Source: Roseibium aggregatum
GTDB taxonomy: Bacteria; Pseudomonadota; Alphaproteobacteria; Rhizobiales; Stappiaceae
Assembly: GCF_017309185.1 (NCBI RefSeq)
Contig: NZ_JAEKJZ010000001.1
Location: 1,426,001-1,490,000 of the forward strand
Length of the DNA: 64,000 nucleotides
Reading direction: 5' to 3'
The position numbers and the translations under genes are program-made. Below the pieces are notes generated by a model. The model was given only the letters and a program-made list of their open reading frames with translations. It was not told the origin of the DNA and did not search any database. Below are positions 37,912-47,426 of the stretch, in pieces; position 1 is the stretch's first letter, and each line of letters begins with the position of its first letter.

Positions 37912-38448
37912 TTGCGGGAAAACTGGGATCTGACCAAGGTCTCGTGCCTGATTGCGGAAGACAACCCGCATATGCGGGCGATCCTGCGCTCGGTGCTGTC
38001 CGGTTTCGGCATTCGCTCCGTCTTTGAGGCGAGCGACGGGGCCGAAGCCCTGGAACTCCTGGTGGACAGAAGACCTGACATCGTTCTGTGTGACTGGGTC
38101 ATGAACCCCTTCGGCGGCGATGAGTTCCTGCGCATTCTCAGGCGGGATCGCGACCTGGTGATCAGCACCACTCCGGTTCTGGTCGTGACCGCTCATGCGA
38201 AACGCGCCACGATCCTGGAGGCGATCAATATCGGCGTGCACGGTTTTGTCGCCAAACCGATCGCACCCGCGATCCTTTACCAGCACATTGGCGAAATCCT
38301 CGACCGGCAATACCTTCACGGCCGCAACAAGGGTATTCCGGCGCCCGGATCGTCGAAACGGACCCGCAGCCTGAACATACCCGCCGACCCGGACGACCTG
38401 TCGGGTGGAGCAATGGCGAACGAACCGGACGGATTGGCGCTTCTTTAA
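37912..38448 (+). CDS. stand-alone receiver-domain response regulator
   Basis: 178-aa CheY-like receiver with a C-terminal ~50-residue Gly/Pro/Ser-rich tail and no output domain. Acidic pocket residues are in CLIAEDNPHMRAIL; the phospho-acceptor D sits in DIVLCDWVMNPFGGDEFLR; T/S and K positions are present (VVTAHAKRAT and GFVAKPIAP). It may pass phosphate to another protein or act by protein binding. The start is TTG at 37912 after GGAG. It stands alone between the DAHP synthase terminator and nadE; no sensor kinase is nearby. Confidence 0.85.
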   Translation: MRENWDLTKVSCLIAEDNPHMRAILRSVLSGFGIRSVFEASDGAEALELLVDRRPDIVLCDWVMNPFGGDEFLRILRRDRDLVISTTPVLVVTAHAKRATILEAINIGVHGFVAKPIAPAILYQHIGEILDRQYLHGRNKGIPAPGSSKRTRSLNIPADPDDLSGGAMANEPDGLALL

Positions 38449-38534
38449 ACAACGGGGGTTGAGGCGGCAAACCGCCCGGCTTTGTCGAACAGGGCGATTG
38501 CAACCCTCAAGACTTGCCGTTACATCAGGAGACG

Positions 38535-40226
38535 ATGACATCTCCTGGCTCCGTTTCCATGATTTCCGATCGATTTAGACTGGCCGTAGCGCAACTGAAC
38601 CCCACTGTTGGCGATGTTGCCGGCAATACCGGCCTTGTCCGCGAAGCGCGGCGCGAGGCGGCTGAAAAAGGCGCGGACCTCGTCCTGACCTCCGAGCTTG
38701 TGCTGGCCGGCTACCTGCCGGAAGATCTGGTGCTGAAACCAGCCTTTGTGAGCAGCTGCATGGAGGCGGTCGAAACGCTGGCAAGGGAGACGGCGGACGG
38801 CGGCCCCGGTCTCGTCGTCGGTTCGCCGTGGCGCGGCGAGGACGGCAAGGTCTATAACGCAGCGCTTCTGCTCGACCGGGGAGAGGTCAAGGCGGTCCGC
38901 TACAAATACGATCTGCCGAACTACAGCGTCTTCGACGAAAAACGTGTCTTTGCCGCCGGCCCCTTGCCCGGCCCGGTCGATTTTCGCGGCGTGCGGATTG
39001 GCCTGCCTGTCTGCGAGGATATCTGGAATGACGAGGTCTGCGAGTGCCTCGAGGAAACGGGGGCCGAGCTGCTTCTCGTTCCCAACGGCTCGCCCTACTG
39101 GGAAAATCGGGCGGAGCACCGGCTGCAGGTCGTTGTTTCCAGGGTCGTGCAGACTGGCCTGCCGCTTGTCTACTGCAACCAGCTCGGCGGTCAGGACGAA
39201 CTGGTGTTCGACGGCGGCTCGTTCGCGCTTCAGGGCGACCGCAAGCTGGCGTTCCAGATGCCGCAGTTTAAGACGGCAATCGGGATCAGCGACTGGAAGC
39301 GGGACGGGGACAGCTGGATCTGCGAGAGCGGCGAGATCGCAAAGTTGCCGGACCTTGACGAGGCCAACTGGCGCGCCTGCGTCATGGGGCTTGGCGACTA
39401 TGTCGACAAGAACGGTTTTCCCGGCGTTGTGCTCGGCCTGTCGGGGGGCATCGATTCCGCCATTTGCGCGGCCATGGCCGTCGATGCGCTTGGAGCGGAC
39501 CGGGTTCACGCGATCATGCTGCCCTACCGCTACACCTCCGGGGAAAGCATCAAGGATGCCGCGGAGTGCGCGGCGGCACTCGGGATCCGGTATGACACGG
39601 TGCCGATCGCCGAACCGGTGGAAGGCTTCCTGTCCACCTTGAGCGGCCTGTTTGAGGGCACGAAAGAGGACACCACCGAGGAAAACATCCAGTCGCGCGC
39701 GCGTGGCGTGATCCTGATGGCGGTCTCCAACAAGTTCGGCCACATGGTCATGACCACGGGCAACAAGTCGGAAATGTCCGTCGGCTACGCGACCCTCTAC
39801 GGCGACATGAACGGCGGCTACAACCCGATCAAGGACCTTTACAAGACGCAGGTCTATCATCTGGCCGCGTGGCGCAACGAGATCAGGCCGGCAGGGCTTC
39901 TGGGCCCGGCGGGCGAGGTGATCCCGCGCAACATCATCGACAAGGTGCCGACGGCGGAACTCAGGGAAAACCAGACGGATCAGGATTCGCTGCCGCCCTA
40001 CGACGTGCTCGACGACATTCTGGAATGCCTGGTCGAGGATGAGATGTCCGTCGGCGATATCGAAAAACGCGGCCACGACAGGGCGCTGATCCACCGCATC
40101 GAGCACCTGCTGTATATCGCCGAATACAAGCGCCGGCAGGCGCCTCCCGGCGTGAAGATCACGGAACGCAATTTCGGCAAGGACCGGCGCTACCCGATCA
40201 CCAACCGGTTCCGGGACCGCTCGTAA
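38535..40226 (+). CDS. nadE: glutamine-dependent NAD+ synthetase
   Basis: 563-aa two-domain enzyme making NAD+ from deamido-NAD+, ATP and glutamine. The N-terminal nitrilase-like glutaminase carries the Glu in LTSELVLAGYLPEDLVLKP, the Lys region RYKYDLPNYSVFDEKR and the Cys in RIGLPVCEDIWND. The C-terminal ATP-pyrophosphatase part shows LGLSGGIDSAICAAMAV, TTGNKSEMSVGYATLYGDMN and GGYNPIKDLYKTQVY. An AGGAG just before ATG 38535 favours this start; alternatives are TTG 38514 and ATG 38559. The MFS gene follows after only two bases. Confidence 0.95.
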   Translation: MTSPGSVSMISDRFRLAVAQLNPTVGDVAGNTGLVREARREAAEKGADLVLTSELVLAGYLPEDLVLKPAFVSSCMEAVETLARETADGGPGLVVGSPWRGEDGKVYNAALLLDRGEVKAVRYKYDLPNYSVFDEKRVFAAGPLPGPVDFRGVRIGLPVCEDIWNDEVCECLEETGAELLLVPNGSPYWENRAEHRLQVVVSRVVQTGLPLVYCNQLGGQDELVFDGGSFALQGDRKLAFQMPQFKTAIGISDWKRDGDSWICESGEIAKLPDLDEANWRACVMGLGDYVDKNGFPGVVLGLSGGIDSAICAAMAVDALGADRVHAIMLPYRYTSGESIKDAAECAAALGIRYDTVPIAEPVEGFLSTLSGLFEGTKEDTTEENIQSRARGVILMAVSNKFGHMVMTTGNKSEMSVGYATLYGDMNGGYNPIKDLYKTQVYHLAAWRNEIRPAGLLGPAGEVIPRNIIDKVPTAELRENQTDQDSLPPYDVLDDILECLVEDEMSVGDIEKRGHDRALIHRIEHLLYIAEYKRRQAPPGVKITERNFGKDRRYPITNRFRDRS

Positions 40227-40228
40227 GC

Positions 40229-41485
40229 TTGTCCGGGCAGGTCTCTCCAACCGGTACGGGGAGTGGAAACGGGCGATATCTCGCTTTTTTGCGCGAGAAT
40301 GCCCGCTGGCTGTCGGCGAGCTATCTGCTGGCCGTGTTTTCCGGTTTCGGTCAGACCTTCTTCATTTCTCTGTCCGGCGGCGACATTCGCGCCGAATTCG
40401 GTCTGAGCCATGGCGAACTGGGCCTGCTTTACATGCTGGCGACGCTCGCCAGCGCGTTGACGCTGCCCTATGTCGGCCGGAGCCTGGACCACTTTCCCGT
40501 CCGAAGGATCGCCGCGGTGGTGATGACCGGCCTGGCGCTGTGCTGTCTGGCGATGGCGGCGAGCTTCTCGGTCTGGTCGGTGGCCCTGGCCTTCTACGGT
40601 CTGCGCCTGTGCGGGCAGGGCATGATGACCCATACGTCGCTCACCGCCGCAGGGCGTTGGTTTTCGGCGCAGCGGGGCCGGGCGCTTTCGATCGCGGTGC
40701 TGGGGTTTCCAACCGCCGAAGCCCTGTTTCCCCTGTGTTTCGTCGTCTTGAACAACCAGTTCGGCTGGCGTGGCGCCTGGACGGTCTCCGCCTGCGTGCT
40801 GTTCCTGCTCGCCATGCCCGTGCTTTTGACGCTTCTCGCGCGCGACAGGGTGCCGAGTGTTGCGGAAGTGGCGACGGCCAGACCGGAGGGACGCCAGTGG
40901 ACCCGTCGGGAAGCGCTGCGCGATCCGCGTTTCTGGGTGGTCTCCTGCGGGGTGAACGCGCCGGCCTTCATCGGAACGGCGATCTTCTTTCATCAGGTCT
41001 ATCTGGTCGAGTTACGCGGCTGGACGCTTGAACTGTTCGCGAGCGCCTTTCTCGTCATGGCGGCGGGTGTCGTGGTCGCGTCGCTGACGGTCGGCCCCCT
41101 GATCGACCGCTTTTCCGCCCGCCAGCTTCTTCCCTTCACGCTGGTGCCGCTCTCGCTCGGCTGTTTTGTGCTTGGGCTGGTTCACGCTCCCGCGGCAGCC
41201 TTCATCTTCATGGCGCTGGTCGGGATTTCCAACGGCTTCAACAGCACGATGGTCGGCGCCCTGTGGCCGGAGGTCTACGGCACGCGGCACATGGGCGCGA
41301 TCCGCTCTGTCGCCTTCGCGATCATGGTGTTCGCCTCGGCTGCGGGGCCGGGTCTTGTCGGCTGGCTGATCGATCTGGGCGTTGCCTTCGATCTCCAGAT
41401 CTTCGGCATGGGCCTTTACTGCGTTCTCTTTTGCGCCGTCCTCGCGGCTGCGGCACGGGCTTATCGACCGATTGAATATTCGTGA
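40229..41485 (+). CDS. major facilitator superfamily transporter
   Basis: 418-aa inner-membrane transporter with about 12 hydrophobic helices. The loop 2-3 motif is degenerate ([17 protein letters not shown], equivalent to GxxxDRxGRR). Other helices include [19 protein letters not shown] and [20 protein letters not shown]. The pattern resembles the oxalate/formate antiporter-like or monocarboxylate group, but substrate cannot be told. The start is TTG 40229, immediately after nadE, suggesting coupling; there is no upstream in-frame ATG. gltX lies 56 bases further on the same strand. Confidence 0.82.
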   Translation: MSGQVSPTGTGSGNGRYLAFLRENARWLSASYLLAVFSGFGQTFFISLSGGDIRAEFGLSHGELGLLYMLATLASALTLPYVGRSLDHFPVRRIAAVVMTGLALCCLAMAASFSVWSVALAFYGLRLCGQGMMTHTSLTAAGRWFSAQRGRALSIAVLGFPTAEALFPLCFVVLNNQFGWRGAWTVSACVLFLLAMPVLLTLLARDRVPSVAEVATARPEGRQWTRREALRDPRFWVVSCGVNAPAFIGTAIFFHQVYLVELRGWTLELFASAFLVMAAGVVVASLTVGPLIDRFSARQLLPFTLVPLSLGCFVLGLVHAPAAAFIFMALVGISNGFNSTMVGALWPEVYGTRHMGAIRSVAFAIMVFASAAGPGLVGWLIDLGVAFDLQIFGMGLYCVLFCAVLAAAARAYRPIEYS

Positions 41486-41541
41486 GATCAAGGTCAGTTT
41501 GGGGCTTGCCGCAAGGCGCGGCGCGGGCTAACTCAGGCGCC

Positions 41542-42903
41542 ATGACCGTTACCGTTCGTTTCGCGCCGTCTCCGACCGGCCACATCCACATCGGCAACAG
41601 CCGTCCCGCGCTCTTCAACTGGCTCTTCGCAAGGAAGAACGGGGGAGCGTTCATTCTGCGCTTCGACGACACCGATCTCGAGCGCTCCAAGGCCGAATAT
41701 GCCGAGTCGATCGAAACGGATCTGCGCTGGCTGGGCATTCAGCCGGACCGGATCGAGCGCCAGTCGGAGCGGGTCGCAAGCTACGACGCGGCCGCGCAAA
41801 AACTCAAGGATGCCGGTCTGCTTTATCCCTGCTACGAGACCCCGGACGAACTGGAACGCCGCCGCTCGCGCCAGCGCGCGCTCGGCCGACCGCCTGTTTA
41901 CGACCGGGCAGGACTGAAGCAGAGCGACGAGGAGCGGGCGGCCTTCGAGGCCGAGGGCCGCAAACCGCACTGGCGGTTCGTGCTGCCCAATCACGATGGC
42001 GACCCGTTTCAGACGCGGCGGACCGACGTGAGCTGGACCGATCTCTGCCGGGGAGAGCAGGCCGTCGATCTGGCCTCGTTGTCCGATCCGGTCCTGATCC
42101 GCGCGGACGGAACCTACCTTTACACCTTGCCATCCATCGTCGACGACATCGACATGGGCGTGACCCATGTGATCCGGGGCGAGGATCATGTGGCCAACAC
42201 CGGTGTGCAGATCGCGATTTTCGAAGCGCTTGACGCGAAGGCCCCCGTATTCGGCCACCATAATCTGCTGACGACGCGGGACGGCGAGGGGCTTTCGAAA
42301 CGCAAGGGGGCGCTGTCCATCGGCTCGCTGCGCGAAGCCGGGCTTGAACCGATGGCGGTCGCGTCGCTGGCGGTCCTGACGGGAACGAGCCAGGCGGTCG
42401 AGCCCGTGCCGGCCATGGAGCAACTGGTCGAGAAATTCGACCTGTCGAACGTTTCAAGATCGTCGGCCAAATTCGATCCGGAAGAGCTGAAAAGCCTGAA
42501 TGCCCGCCTCGTTCACGACCTGCCTTTCGAAGCGGTCAGGGATCGGCTGGCCAGTCTCGGGATCGATCCGACGGAAACGTTCTGGAACACGGTACGCGGC
42601 AATTGTGAGACCGTTTGCGCGGCCGCGGCCTATTGGCAGATCGTCGACGGATCAATCGAGGGGAAGATCGAGGATGAAGACAGGGAGTTCCTGTCAAAAG
42701 CCCGCGACCTGCTGCCGGAAGGCGACATCACAGTGGAAAGCTGGCCGGCCTGGACAAACGCGCTGAAAGCCGAAACCGGCCGCAAGGGGCGGGCCCTGTT
42801 CATGCCGCTGCGCCGGGTGCTGACCGGGCTGGATCACGGTCCGGACATGAAGGATATGCTGCCGCTCATTGGGCGACAAAATATTCTGGACCGACTACCC
42901 TGA
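41542..42903 (+). CDS. gltX: glutamyl-tRNA synthetase
   Basis: 453-aa class I aminoacyl-tRNA synthetase charging tRNA-Glu (non-discriminating forms also tRNA-Gln). The HIGH-type motif is [20 protein letters not shown] (HIGN), and the KMSKR-type motif is [14 protein letters not shown]. The length and the C-terminal anticodon-binding helical part argue against the short GluQ-RS. Alphaproteobacteria often carry two gltX copies; this one resembles the second type ([20 protein letters not shown]). ATG 41542 matches the family [11 protein letters not shown] start. Its 3' end overlaps the convergent DUF2865 gene by 38 bases. Confidence 0.95.
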   Translation: MTVTVRFAPSPTGHIHIGNSRPALFNWLFARKNGGAFILRFDDTDLERSKAEYAESIETDLRWLGIQPDRIERQSERVASYDAAAQKLKDAGLLYPCYETPDELERRRSRQRALGRPPVYDRAGLKQSDEERAAFEAEGRKPHWRFVLPNHDGDPFQTRRTDVSWTDLCRGEQAVDLASLSDPVLIRADGTYLYTLPSIVDDIDMGVTHVIRGEDHVANTGVQIAIFEALDAKAPVFGHHNLLTTRDGEGLSKRKGALSIGSLREAGLEPMAVASLAVLTGTSQAVEPVPAMEQLVEKFDLSNVSRSSAKFDPEELKSLNARLVHDLPFEAVRDRLASLGIDPTETFWNTVRGNCETVCAAAAYWQIVDGSIEGKIEDEDREFLSKARDLLPEGDITVESWPAWTNALKAETGRKGRALFMPLRRVLTGLDHGPDMKDMLPLIGRQNILDRLP

Positions 42904-44242
42904 CGCTACGCTTTTCTTCCGGGGCGGCGCGAAAACCGTCGTCGTCGTTCCGGAAGACCGGAGAGACCGTGGCGATGTCGTCCCCCTCGGTGTCCGTCCG
43001 GGCGCGGATCGAAAGCAGAGGCAGCGCGCTGCCGGGCTTCCCGCCGGACACGGCCAGCGTGTTCTCGTCCCGGCGCAGGGTGTCCGCTCGGTCCAGATCC
43101 GCGCTGACATCAAACCCCTTTTCCAGATTGAACAGCGTATCCGGATCCTGAAAAAGCGGCAGCCGCGCCTTTTGCAGCGGTGTCCGGGAGAGGGGCGAGC
43201 TCGCGGCGCCGGTTCCCGCGAATGCACCGTTCCGGCCGGAGGGCCGGGAGGAGCCGGGGACGCCTGCGCTGATGTCGGAGAAATACACCCGTTTGGAGGG
43301 GGAGACGTTTAACTCTCTCCAGGCGGACCGCGTCTTCGATTGTCCGGCAGCGCGGCAACTGCAGTTTTTGACGAGTTTGTCCCTGTAGCGGTAGGCGAAG
43401 GGCTGATCGGAATAAAGCGTTCCGGCGAGCGACATCATTTCGGACTGGTCGCCGCCGGGATTGCGGTAGACATAAAGTTCCGTTTCCGATGCCGGACAGA
43501 TCTCGGAGCACCGCGCCGCGTCGTTGATGAACTGGCCCTTGTCGGTCGAATAGCTCACGGGAAAGAAATATCCGTCGCAGGTGCGCACGCACAAAGTCCG
43601 GAACAGACCGCCGGACGGCAGGCGCAACCGACGCGGGGTTTCGGACTTCTGGTGCGAACGAACCCGGACGATTTCCCGCTCGCGCCGGTCTGGGGCTTCG
43701 GCTTCGAGCATCGCGCCCGGATTGAACAGGCGTTGAAACAGATTGCGGGGTTTCTCACCGGCCGGCCGGTTTTCCGTCCGGGCTTCCCGGACCTTCGCCG
43801 GCCCGTTGCAGTTCTGCCGCTCGAGCGACGTCCGGATCTGCCGGATGCGTCTGGTGTCGCGCGAGCCGCCGCCGCCACCGGTTTTCCGGAGCTGACGGTC
43901 GATGGCTCTCAGGTTGGCCTTCATGCGTTTGATCTTGCCGGAAAGCACCTTGCATTTCGGCGCACCGGACGCCGGACAGCCGAAATAGTTGGCGTCACGC
44001 TCCGCCGCCGCGATGGCCTTTTGCTGCTGGCGCCTGGCGGTCGACCATTTGTTCGAGGCTTTTGAGGGGCTGGCAGAGGCGGACTCCAGACGCCGCAGCT
44101 CCGCATTCAAGCTGGAGCAGCTCGCCGCCTGCGCGGCGTTCCACGGCGAAGCCGTCGCCGCCAACAGGCAGAGCAAGACGAGACTCCCGACAGATCTGGC
44201 GCTTTTCCAAGGCCGCATACCCATCCCCCACAGCGCTTTCAT
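42866..44242 (-). CDS. DUF2865 domain-containing exported protein
   Basis: 458-aa protein with a signal peptide ([20 protein letters not shown]). The DUF2865 region (~160-325) has the cysteine-rich block [20 protein letters not shown] and [20 protein letters not shown], plus [14 protein letters not shown]. Before it a coiled basic part (~30-130) contains [16 protein letters not shown] and a poly-Gly run. The last ~110 residues are low-complexity and polar. The family is found in Hyphomicrobiales; role unknown, likely periplasmic with disulfides. Start at ATG 44242 gives the cleanest signal peptide; earlier ATGs up to 44314 are possible. Confidence 0.85.
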   Translation of the reverse strand: MKALWGMGMRPWKSARSVGSLVLLCLLAATASPWNAAQAASCSSLNAELRRLESASASPSKASNKWSTARRQQQKAIAAAERDANYFGCPASGAPKCKVLSGKIKRMKANLRAIDRQLRKTGGGGGSRDTRRIRQIRTSLERQNCNGPAKVREARTENRPAGEKPRNLFQRLFNPGAMLEAEAPDRREREIVRVRSHQKSETPRRLRLPSGGLFRTLCVRTCDGYFFPVSYSTDKGQFINDAARCSEICPASETELYVYRNPGGDQSEMMSLAGTLYSDQPFAYRYRDKLVKNCSCRAAGQSKTRSAWRELNVSPSKRVYFSDISAGVPGSSRPSGRNGAFAGTGAASSPLSRTPLQKARLPLFQDPDTLFNLEKGFDVSADLDRADTLRRDENTLAVSGGKPGSALPLLSIRARTDTEGDDIATVSPVFRNDDDGFRAAPEEKRSVRVVGPEYFVAQ

Positions 44243-44718
44243 CCCGCCGCAGCGTAATTTGCTGCCGGCTTCACTATCGCCGTAACGCCGAAACGTAACA
44301 ACATAAGCGCTCATGTTCGGTTAATGACGAGACGGTTTGTGGATGGCTCGTGAAAATGACCCGGCTGTTCGGATCGAGCCTCTGCCGGACGATCGGAAAA
44401 AATGCCGCGATGCGGCCACTTTCTCTTATTAGCAAGTATAGGCCGTCGAAGACGCGGCGGAATTTAATCCTTGCTGCTTGGAAAAAGTGACATTCGAGAA
44501 AGCAAGGCAGATTGAGTGCTTGCTGCCAGGAAGACAAAGAGATGCCAAATGAACCAGCTATCTGTTGATAAGAAAGGAATAGTTAAGGAATTGGTGAGCG
44601 ATAATTTGCGAATCAGCCGTCGGAACTGAGACGCTACAGTCAACAGGAAAAATTGTGCGAAACGGACCGGTATGGGCCGCGCAGCGCAAGCACAAGCTGG
44701 CAGGAAAGTGAGGCCGCA
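44243..44718. other. gene-free divergent region
   Basis: 476 bases between the DUF2865 gene (minus) and the MBL-fold gene (plus). It holds promoters for both. A few AT-rich tracts and no clear RNA fold, repeat or extra gene are seen. Confidence 0.45.
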
Positions 44719-45936
44719 ATGGCAGACAATTCCAACAACTCTTCGACCGCGCCGGGAGATAACCCGCGGTTTGAGGAGCTCGGTCGCGGCTGTTACGCCT
44801 ATAGCGCTGACGGATGTTCAAACACCGGGGTGATCGTCGGAGAGCGCGGAGTGCTGATCGTCGATGCGCAGGCAACGCCCGCGCAGGCGGAAAACGTTCT
44901 GGAAAAAATCCGGGAAAAAACCGACAAACCGGTCAAGGTGCTCGCCCTGACCCATTTTCACGCTGACAGTACGCTCGGAGCATCCGCTTTCGACCCGGGG
45001 GAAGTGATTGCCTCCGACCTGACACGGCGCATGATTGACACGCGCGGGCACGACGAGTTCCGTCTCGCCTCGAACCGGTTTCCCGATCTGTTTGCCGGGC
45101 TTCCCGGAAACACCGTCGTTACTTCTCCGACGATGACCATCGCCTCGTCCATGTCGATCGATCTCGGCGGTCTGGAGGTTCGGCTCATGCATTTGGGCCG
45201 TGGGCATACCATGGGCGATCTTGTTGCCTGGGTTCCCTCGAACGGCGTCATCTTCGCGGGAGACCTTGTCCAGTTGTCCGCCGCTCCCTATTGCGGCGAC
45301 GCGCATCTGGCGGACTGGCCGCGTGCGCTCGACCGTATAACGGCGTTTCGGCCCAGTGCCCTCATGCCGGGGAGGGGGCGCTCTGCCATCGGCTCGTCGG
45401 CGGTCGCCACCGCGATCGAGACGACCCGCGATTTCGTCACGACCCTGCGCGATGGAGCCGCCGCCTGCGTCGATCAGGGCCTGGGTCTGAGAGACACCTT
45501 CCTGGCGGTGAAGGACGCGCTTGAACCCCAATTCGGGACAAAAAAAGCGTTTGCGGAGCATCTGCCGTTCAACGTTGCGCGCGCCTATGACGAAGCCCTG
45601 GGGCTGGATCAGCCCCAGCTCTGGACCCTTGAGCGCAGTGCCGATCTGCAGGACGCGATATCCGTTGCCATCGAGGAGCTGCCCGCCGGGAGCTTCGCTC
45701 AGGAGGAAGACCCGATGGCCGCGCAGCCGGAAACGGACGGTGAAACCGATGCCCTGCCGGATGACGGTTCGGATGAGCGCGATCTCGTGTCCGACAGCGA
45801 TTTCGCCGCTTCGCTTGCGCTGGGATCCGAGGAAGAGGCGCTGGACCTTTCGGCGGACGATATCGTCCCGGAGGAGGAAGCTGTGGCGGAAGATGCCGAA
45901 GACAGGGAAAAGGCGTTCGCGGACGCGAGGGCCTGA
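44719..45936 (+). CDS. MBL-fold protein with degenerate metal site and acidic tail
   Basis: 405-aa protein. Residues ~15-230 match the metallo-beta-lactamase fold of the SoxH-like group. The first metal motif reads HFHADS (79-84) where HxHxDH is expected, so the last His is Ser84. H163 (GHTMGD) and D182 (FAGD) are kept, but the final ligand loop reads PGRG with Arg219 in place of His. Residues ~270-405 are a helical part followed by a very acidic tail (SDERDLVSDSDFAASLALGS and EEEAVAEDAEDRE), unusual in the family. Start ATG 44719 fits MADNSNNS; an earlier ATG-like start at 44653 would add 22 residues. Catalysis is doubtful. Confidence 0.82.
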   Translation: MADNSNNSSTAPGDNPRFEELGRGCYAYSADGCSNTGVIVGERGVLIVDAQATPAQAENVLEKIREKTDKPVKVLALTHFHADSTLGASAFDPGEVIASDLTRRMIDTRGHDEFRLASNRFPDLFAGLPGNTVVTSPTMTIASSMSIDLGGLEVRLMHLGRGHTMGDLVAWVPSNGVIFAGDLVQLSAAPYCGDAHLADWPRALDRITAFRPSALMPGRGRSAIGSSAVATAIETTRDFVTTLRDGAAACVDQGLGLRDTFLAVKDALEPQFGTKKAFAEHLPFNVARAYDEALGLDQPQLWTLERSADLQDAISVAIEELPAGSFAQEEDPMAAQPETDGETDALPDDGSDERDLVSDSDFAASLALGSEEEALDLSADDIVPEEEAVAEDAEDREKAFADARA

Positions 45937-45960
45937 CGCTCCTGTTTCATCCCAGGAAAA

Positions 45961-45995
45961 GAAGCGCGCGCCGACTTGGCGCGCGCTTCTTTTTT
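45961..45995 (+). terminator. intrinsic terminator after the MBL-fold gene
   Basis: Twelve-bp stem GAAGCGCGCGCC (45961-45972) / GGCGCGCGCTTC (45978-45989) with loop GACTT and a following T run. Confidence 0.95.
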
Positions 45996-46137
45996 CAGGC
46001 CTTGCTTGATCGCGCGGACGTGATACCCACATGTCGAGCAGCTGCCACCTGTGCGTTTCTGGCCGTTCAAGGAAGCTGAAGCGACGCGGGTGCCGCCTGA
46101 TTTTCAGGTCGCTTTTCAAGTCACTGGAGAAACACAG

Positions 46138-46653
46138 ATGCGATTCATCACCGCCGCCGCCCTCGCCGTGGGACTATTGCTTCAAGGAGCGGGGGCTGCG
46201 GTTTCGGCGGATGAACCCGATCTCATCTTCAAGAAATCGACCGTCTGGAAGTTTCTGACCCCGGACCACAAATTGGCGACCTACGCGATCGACGACCCGA
46301 TCGTCGACGGGGTGGCGTGTCACTTCACAGTTCCGGAAAAGGGTGGGGTGTCAGGCTGGCTCGGTGTGGCCGAGGAGGTTTCTGATGTCTCCCTTGCCTG
46401 TCGCCAGGTCGGGCCTGTCACGATCAAGGAGAACTTCGAACAGGGCGAGGAAATGTTCCGTCAGCGGCGTTCTTTCATGTTCAAGAAGATGCGCATTGTA
46501 AGAGGCTGCGACGCAAAGCGTAACGTGCTCGTCTATCTGGTCTATTCCGACAAGCTCATCGAAGGCAGTCCCAAGAACTCGACTTCGACCGTTCCGCTGA
46601 TGCCCTGGGGCGACCAGCCGCCACCGCGATGTGGGGATTTTGTGAAGGGATAA
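46138..46653 (+). CDS. creA: CreA family exported protein
   Basis: 171-aa periplasmic protein of the CreA family (named from the E. coli cre region; function unclear). A signal peptide covers ~residues 1-24 (ITAAALAVGLLLQGAGAAVS). Family blocks DDPIVDGVACHFTVPEKGGV, RRSFMFKKMRIVRGCDAKRN, LVYLVYSDKLIEGSPKNS and VPLMPWG align with my recollection of E. coli CreA. ATG 46138 with GGAGA eight bases upstream is chosen over an earlier ATG at 46051. No other cre genes are nearby. It converges with the ArsR gene. Confidence 0.88.
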   Translation: MRFITAAALAVGLLLQGAGAAVSADEPDLIFKKSTVWKFLTPDHKLATYAIDDPIVDGVACHFTVPEKGGVSGWLGVAEEVSDVSLACRQVGPVTIKENFEQGEEMFRQRRSFMFKKMRIVRGCDAKRNVLVYLVYSDKLIEGSPKNSTSTVPLMPWGDQPPPRCGDFVKG

Positions 46654-46678
46654 GGGGACGGACCGGTGTCCGCGCGGA

Positions 46679-47020
46679 CTACTCCGCTTCCAGCGTCTCG
46701 AGATGCTTGGCGACGGGAAGTTCGGAGCCGGCGCAGAAGTGCTTGTAAAGCATCGCCATGATGTCTTTGACCGGTTCACTGGCGAGCCGGTAGTAGATCG
46801 TCGTTCCCTCGCGGCGAGTGGACACCAGGCCCTGGGCCCGGAGCAGGGCCAGCTGCTGGGAAACGGTGGGCATGCGCAGTCCGGTCTTTTCCGCGAGTTC
46901 GCTGACGCAGCGTTCCTCTTCCAGCACGAGGCACATCAACAGCAGGCGTGGCGCGGAGGCCATCAGCTTTAAAAATTCTGCAGCGGATTCCGCTTTGTCT
47001 TCAAGCGCTTCATAGTTCAT
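46679..47020 (-). CDS. ArsR-family repressor, BigR/SqrR (persulfide sensor) type
   Basis: 113-aa winged-helix repressor. The recognition helix is in MPTVSQQLALLRAQGLVSTR with wing REGTTIYYRL. C30 (in LLLMCLVLEE) and C96 (in LYKHFCAG) are spaced 66 residues apart, the same as the redox cysteines of BigR and SqrR, which form a polysulfide bridge on sulfide exposure. A third cysteine, C38, is extra. Such repressors control sulfide oxidation and export genes. The adjacent 62-residue membrane protein gene lies upstream on the same strand, 78 bases away. No SQR or persulfide dioxygenase gene is in the window. Confidence 0.88.
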   Translation of the reverse strand: MNYEALEDKAESAAEFLKLMASAPRLLLMCLVLEEERCVSELAEKTGLRMPTVSQQLALLRAQGLVSTRREGTTIYYRLASEPVKDIMAMLYKHFCAGSELPVAKHLETLEAE

Positions 47021-47098
47021 GGAACAACTCTGTCAAACATCCGGGACAACTGCAAGCTGGAGTATATGTTTCAGCTTAATTTTCAGTGTGGATCGCTA

Positions 47099-47287
47099 TC
47101 ATATCCGGGATGCAAGTGTAATCACAATGTTGCCGTTGCCACATCCGGTTCCGGAGAGAAAACACATGCTTTTTTGCTGCAGCTCTTGGCCGAACGCCTT
47201 GGTGCCGCCACTGATGGCAATGAGGGCCGCGAACGGACCGGCCAGGAAAATGGCCAGAAACACGATGATGAAAAGCCGGTTCAGCAT
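47099..47287 (-). CDS. 62-residue predicted membrane protein
   Basis: Small protein with one strong hydrophobic helix (RLFIIVFLAIFLAGPFAALI) at the N-terminus and a C-terminal part with two cysteines (KSMCFLSGTGCGNGN). A perfect AGGAGG ribosome site six bases before the ATG argues it is translated. Not recognised as any family. It precedes the BigR/SqrR-like repressor on the same strand, so it may be part of its regulon; the cysteines would fit a sulfur or redox role, but that is speculation. The topology looks like a small anchored or exported peptide. Confidence 0.6.
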   Translation of the reverse strand: MLNRLFIIVFLAIFLAGPFAALIAISGGTKAFGQELQQKSMCFLSGTGCGNGNIVITLASRI

Positions 47288-47426
47288 TGGGGCCTCCTGA
47301 AGACACTCCGTCTCGATTGCCTGCAGGATAGGAAACAGCCTTTGAACCGGCGCTGAGCGTGCCGTTCAGCCTCGGTTCAGATATCTGAACGTTTTGTAAA
47401 AAATATAAAAATCAATGAGTTATCAT

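Noticed and set aside
38520-40250. 576-codon antisense frame opposite nadE
   Set aside because: Antisense shadow of a strongly supported enzyme; composition is typical of the complement of GC-rich coding sequence.
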